Positions 15,549 through 18,044 of a DNA stretch of 18,044 bases are shown here, piece by piece (the first letter of the stretch is position 1; the number at the start of each line of letters is the position of its first letter). The stretch lies in contig DDKG01000244.1 in NCBI GenBank assembly GCA_002339265.1, positions 1 to 18,044 on the forward strand, read 5' to 3'. Under the pieces are notes generated by a model, which saw only the letters and a program-made list of their open reading frames with translations, ran no database searches and was not told where the DNA came from. Origin of the DNA: Massilia sp. UBA2604 (GTDB taxonomy: Bacteria > Pseudomonadota > Gammaproteobacteria > Burkholderiales > Burkholderiaceae_D). Both the position numbers and the translations under genes were made by a program.

Positions 15549-16340
15549 TCAAGCCGTCCGCTTTGGACGGAACACAGTCGTATCCAGATAAAAGTCCGGG
15601 TCCTGGCCTGGCCACCAGCCCGGAATGCCCAGCACCTGCAGGGGCGTGAAGCCGCCAGGCGTCAGTTCTTCATGCGCCAGGCTGGCCGCCACCTCGCGGT
15701 CGAGCCATGCGCGGCGCGCTTCCGGCGCCAGCGCAAAGTAATCGTCGCCGGCGAACACCACCCGCGTATGGGCGGTGATCGCCTTGCGCGGCGCCACCAG
15801 CTTTTCCATCAGCGCGTGGCCGAACAGCCAGACCTCGGCATCCTTGCCGAACAAGTCACGCTTATCGTACAAGGCCTCCAGCCAGCGGTGCGCACGCAAG
15901 TCCTCGACCAGTGATCGTCCCACGTCGTTGGCGCGCACCACCAGCAAGGCCGCGTTCTCATCAAAAATGGTGGCGGCGTCGCGCGCCGGCCCGCGCGACT
16001 TGCCGACGCCGGCCTGTGCGATCTGGGCCGCCTGCAGCGCGTTCAGCGCGCGCTTGATGCCCGGGAAGGTCTGCCACACCAGCGCATTGAAGAAGTCGTG
16101 CAGGTTGTCACGGGTCGGCACCTGGCCGGTGGCGCCGATGAATTCTTCATAGGCCATCCCTTCCGGCAGCATCTCTTGCGGCACGAAGCACAAGGGCATG
16201 CCGGCGCCATTACGCAGGTCGAGCGCGCGCGCCGCCGCGTTGAAAGCGTCGATGAAACCATCGGGCGGCGGCGCGGCGCGTTCAAAGCTTGGGCGCACCG
16301 TGTCGTACCACGGCAGGGCCCAGTCGATCGGCGGCAGCAC
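15549..16340 (-). CDS. DUF3025 family protein
   Basis: The product resembles the uncharacterised DUF3025 proteins of proteobacteria. It shows an N-terminal LPPIDWALPWYD, then TRDNLHDFFNALVWQTFPGIKRALN, ALLVVRANDV and the C-terminal LTPLQ-type block TPLQVLGIPGWWPGQDPDFY, followed by FRPKR. No catalytic residues or signal peptide are known. I propose a GTG start at 16340, 8 bases after the pyrC stop, giving 263 residues. No good Shine-Dalgarno is seen (GGAAG is about 17 bases away), so translation probably depends on coupling to pyrC. Longer in-frame options reach into pyrC. The start is the least certain part of this call. Confidence 0.8.
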   Translation of the reverse strand: MLPPIDWALPWYDTVRPSFERAAPPPDGFIDAFNAAARALDLRNGAGMPLCFVPQEMLPEGMAYEEFIGATGQVPTRDNLHDFFNALVWQTFPGIKRALNALQAAQIAQAGVGKSRGPARDAATIFDENAALLVVRANDVGRSLVEDLRAHRWLEALYDKRDLFGKDAEVWLFGHALMEKLVAPRKAITAHTRVVFAGDDYFALAPEARRAWLDREVAASLAHEELTPGGFTPLQVLGIPGWWPGQDPDFYLDTTVFRPKRTA

Positions 16341-16348
16341 GGTGCTGC

Positions 16349-17398
16349 TTATACCATCTTCCAGTTGATGCTCTCGCCCGCGTTCAGCGGCACCAGCTGG
16401 TGTTCGCCCATCGGCACGGATTCCGGCAGGGTCCACGATTCGCGCTTGAGCGTGATCGTGCCCTCGTTGCGCGGCAGGTTGTAGAAGGCCGGGCCGTTGA
16501 AGCTGGCGAAGGCTTCCAGTTTATCCAGTGCACCGGCCTGGGCGAAGGCTTCGGTATACATCTCCATCGCGTGCAGCGCGGTGTAGCAGCCGGCGCAGCC
16601 GCAGGCGGCGTACTTGGTGTGCACCGCGTGCGGGGCCGAGTCGGTGCCCAGGAAGAAGCGCTCGTCGCCGCTGGTGGCGGCAGTGACCAGCGCCAGGCGG
16701 TGTTCTTCGCGCTTGAGCACCGGCAGGCAGTAGAAGTGCGGGCGGATGCCGCCGCGGAAGATCTCGTTGCGGTTGTACAGCAGGTGGTGGGCGGTGATGG
16801 TGGCCGCGATCGGGCCTTCCGCCTCGGCCACGTACTGGGCCGCGTCCTTGGTGGTGATGTGTTCGAACACCACGTTCAGCGCCGGCATGTCCTTGCGCAG
16901 CGGGCGCATCACGCGCTCGATGAACACGGCTTCGCGGTCGAACAGGTCGATGTCGTTGTCCGTGACTTCGCCGTGCACCAGCAGCGGCATGCCGACTTCC
17001 TGCATCACTTCCAGCACCTTGTAGCAATTCTTGATGTCGGTGACGCCGGCATCCGAGTTGGTGGTGGCGCCGGCCGGGTACAGCTTGACCGCATGGATGA
17101 AACCGGTGTCCAGGGCGCGGCGGATCTCGTCCGGATTGGTGTTATTGGTCAGGTACAGCGTCATCAGCGGTTCAAACTGCATGCCCTCGGGCAGTGCGGC
17201 CAGGATGCGCGCGCGGTACTCGGCTGCCGCCGCCGCCGTGGTGACGGGCGGCTTCAGGTTCGGCATCACGATCGCGCGGCCGAACTGGCGCGCGCTGTGC
17301 GGCAATACGCTGGCCATCGCCGCGCCGTCGCGCAGGTGCAGGTGCCAGTCGTCTGGACGGGTGATGGTGATGGTGTCTGGGGTCTCGATGGTGGACAT
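16349..17398 (-). CDS. pyrC: Dihydroorotase (class II, E. coli type)
   Basis: PyrC catalyses the reversible cyclisation of N-carbamoyl-L-aspartate to dihydroorotate in pyrimidine synthesis. The 349-residue product (E. coli 348) contains all expected metal ligands at +3 relative to E. coli: His19 and His21 (DDWHLHLRD), the carbamylated Lys105 (HAVKLYPAG), His142 (LVHGEVTD), His180 (VFEHITT) and Asp253 (GTDSAPH). The CGCAGCY segment near residue 270 is also typical. I chose ATG 17398, which gives [22 protein letters not shown]; the frame is open to 17764 but that part is intergenic. It is first in a five-gene minus-strand cluster; its neighbours have no evident pyrimidine role. Confidence 0.96.
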   Translation of the reverse strand: MSTIETPDTITITRPDDWHLHLRDGAAMASVLPHSARQFGRAIVMPNLKPPVTTAAAAAEYRARILAALPEGMQFEPLMTLYLTNNTNPDEIRRALDTGFIHAVKLYPAGATTNSDAGVTDIKNCYKVLEVMQEVGMPLLVHGEVTDNDIDLFDREAVFIERVMRPLRKDMPALNVVFEHITTKDAAQYVAEAEGPIAATITAHHLLYNRNEIFRGGIRPHFYCLPVLKREEHRLALVTAATSGDERFFLGTDSAPHAVHTKYAACGCAGCYTALHAMEMYTEAFAQAGALDKLEAFASFNGPAFYNLPRNEGTITLKRESWTLPESVPMGEHQLVPLNAGESINWKMV

Positions 17399-17424
17399 GG
17401 CGGCTCTCGAAAAACGAATGGCGT

Positions 17425-17430
17425 ATTTTA
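17425..17430 (-). promoter_or_regulatory. Possible -10 box for pyrC
   Basis: In the minus direction TAAAAT (5/6 match) lies 26 bases before the pyrC ATG. No recognisable -35 stands 16-18 bp upstream, so this is tentative. Confidence 0.3.
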
Positions 17431-17546
17431 CCCGTGCGACCGTCCCGGAGGTGCGTTTCATATGCCACGCAACAGCGTCTGTATTGACCGCCCAAGCATG
17501 CAGCCGGGGTAGGCAAAATGCCGTTACGTCAACCTTGTAAGCATGC

Positions 17547-17575
17547 TTGACAGCACTAACAGTGCCTAGGATACT
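17547..17575 (+). promoter_or_regulatory. Sigma-70-type promoter of the symporter gene, with palindrome in the spacer
   Basis: TTGACA (17547-17552) is a perfect -35. After exactly 17 bp, GATACT (17570-17575) is a 4/6 -10. The spacer holds the inverted repeat GCACT-AAC-AGTGC (17553-17565), and the -35 overlaps the palindrome AAGCATGCTT (17539-17548). Both are placed where a repressor could block RNA polymerase. Predicted start is near 17582, giving a leader of about 127 nt. Confidence 0.6.
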
Positions 17576-17708
17576 GCGGAACTTGCCATAATCTTCAGAA
17601 CCAACTGGCCCGTCGGTCCTCGATAGCCAGCCATGCCCGAACAATCTGCCCGCGACAGCGCGATCCGCCGTTGCCGGCCCTGCACAGGTCCACACGACAG
17701 GAAGCTTT

Positions 17709-18044
17709 ATGAACAATCGAAATCGCCTGACTACCTTCATCATGATTGCGCTGGTAATCGGCATCGTGGTCGGCTACCTGGTCAACGCCAATACGGATAC
17801 GGCGGGCGCGACGAGCTTCTCCGACACGATGTCGCTGATCACCACGATGTTCCTCCGCCTGATCAAGATGATCATCGCGCCACTGGTGTTCGCGACCCTG
17901 GTGGTCGGCATCGCCAAGATGGGCGACGCCAAGGAGGTCGGCCGCATCGGCGTCAAGGCGCTGGGCTGGTTCGTGATCGCCTCGATCATCTCGCTGTCGC
18001 TGGGCCTGGTCCTGGTGAACATCTTCCGTCCGGGCGACGCGCTG
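17709..18044 (+). CDS. Dicarboxylate/amino acid:cation symporter, 5' part
   Basis: The first 112 residues are present and the frame is open at the right edge. The protein begins [26 protein letters not shown], the first membrane helix of DAACS/SDF-family carriers. The characteristic [37 protein letters not shown] follows, with a further hydrophobic segment from about 87 to 105. The family takes up C4-dicarboxylates (DctA) or glutamate/aspartate (GltP) with protons or sodium. The residues that set specificity lie in the C-terminal half, outside the window, so I give no symbol. AGGAAG lies 4-5 bases before ATG 17709. It is divergent from pyrC and has its own well-formed promoter. Confidence 0.92.
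   Translation, partial: MNNRNRLTTFIMIALVIGIVVGYLVNANTDTAGATSFSDTMSLITTMFLRLIKMIIAPLVFATLVVGIAKMGDAKEVGRIGVKALGWFVIASIISLSLGLVLVNIFRPGDAL

Larger units (their letters stand above)
17399..17708. other. 310-bp divergent intergenic region pyrC / symporter gene
   Basis: This region must hold promoters for both genes. It contains a likely sigma-70 promoter for the symporter gene (17547-17575), a possible pyrC -10 box (17425-17430), two palindromes near the former, and a 16-codon open frame (17462-17512) behind a GGAGGT. No RNA gene or repeat family was recognised. Confidence 0.55.

Overview
The window looks like chromosomal DNA of a GC-rich betaproteobacterium, most likely an Oxalobacteraceae member of the Massilia type. 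This rests on high GC, the conserved queA-tgt-yajC-secD-secF order and the look of the proteins; no database search was possible. Most of the window is ordinary housekeeping sequence. I see no insertion sequence, phage gene, CRISPR array, tRNA or rRNA.

Layout. 1-225: 3' end of an unrecognised gene (+). 237-338: first copy of a small-RNA unit (-). 500-3110: two-gene operon (+), a glucose 1-dehydrogenase-like SDR overlapping a GH15 glucoamylase/trehalase-like hydrolase. 3122-3385: two more copies of the small-RNA unit in tandem (-), then a bidirectional terminator at 3438-3474. 3492-9139: queA-tgt-yajC-secD-secF on the minus strand, covering queuosine modification of tRNA and the SecDF-YajC export accessory complex. 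9245-11721: divergent recG and a small Cys-rich conserved protein (+). 11737-12465: NYN-OST-HTH protein (-), divergent from a membrane-anchored TPR protein (+, 12659-13405). 13371-17398: five-gene minus-strand cluster pyrC, DUF3025, Gfo/Idh/MocA oxidoreductase, VOC protein and DJ-1/PfpI (isonitrile hydratase-like). 17709-18044: 5' part of a dicarboxylate/amino acid:cation symporter gene (+), behind a good sigma-70-type promoter.

The most interesting element is the repeated minus-strand unit. Three copies share an identical 32-nt core. In each copy, in the minus-strand direction, the core is followed by a hairpin of different sequence but similar fold and a run of eight T. Each is preceded, at identical distances, by a -10-like box and by an octamer of the form G[CT]AC[CG]GAG. 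Each predicted transcript is 64 nt. This reads as a multicopy family of independently transcribed small RNAs flanking the sugar operon, and the plus-strand mRNAs next to them would be antisense to them. It may match a multicopy family of betaproteobacterial small RNAs described as toxic to E. coli, but I cannot confirm that here.
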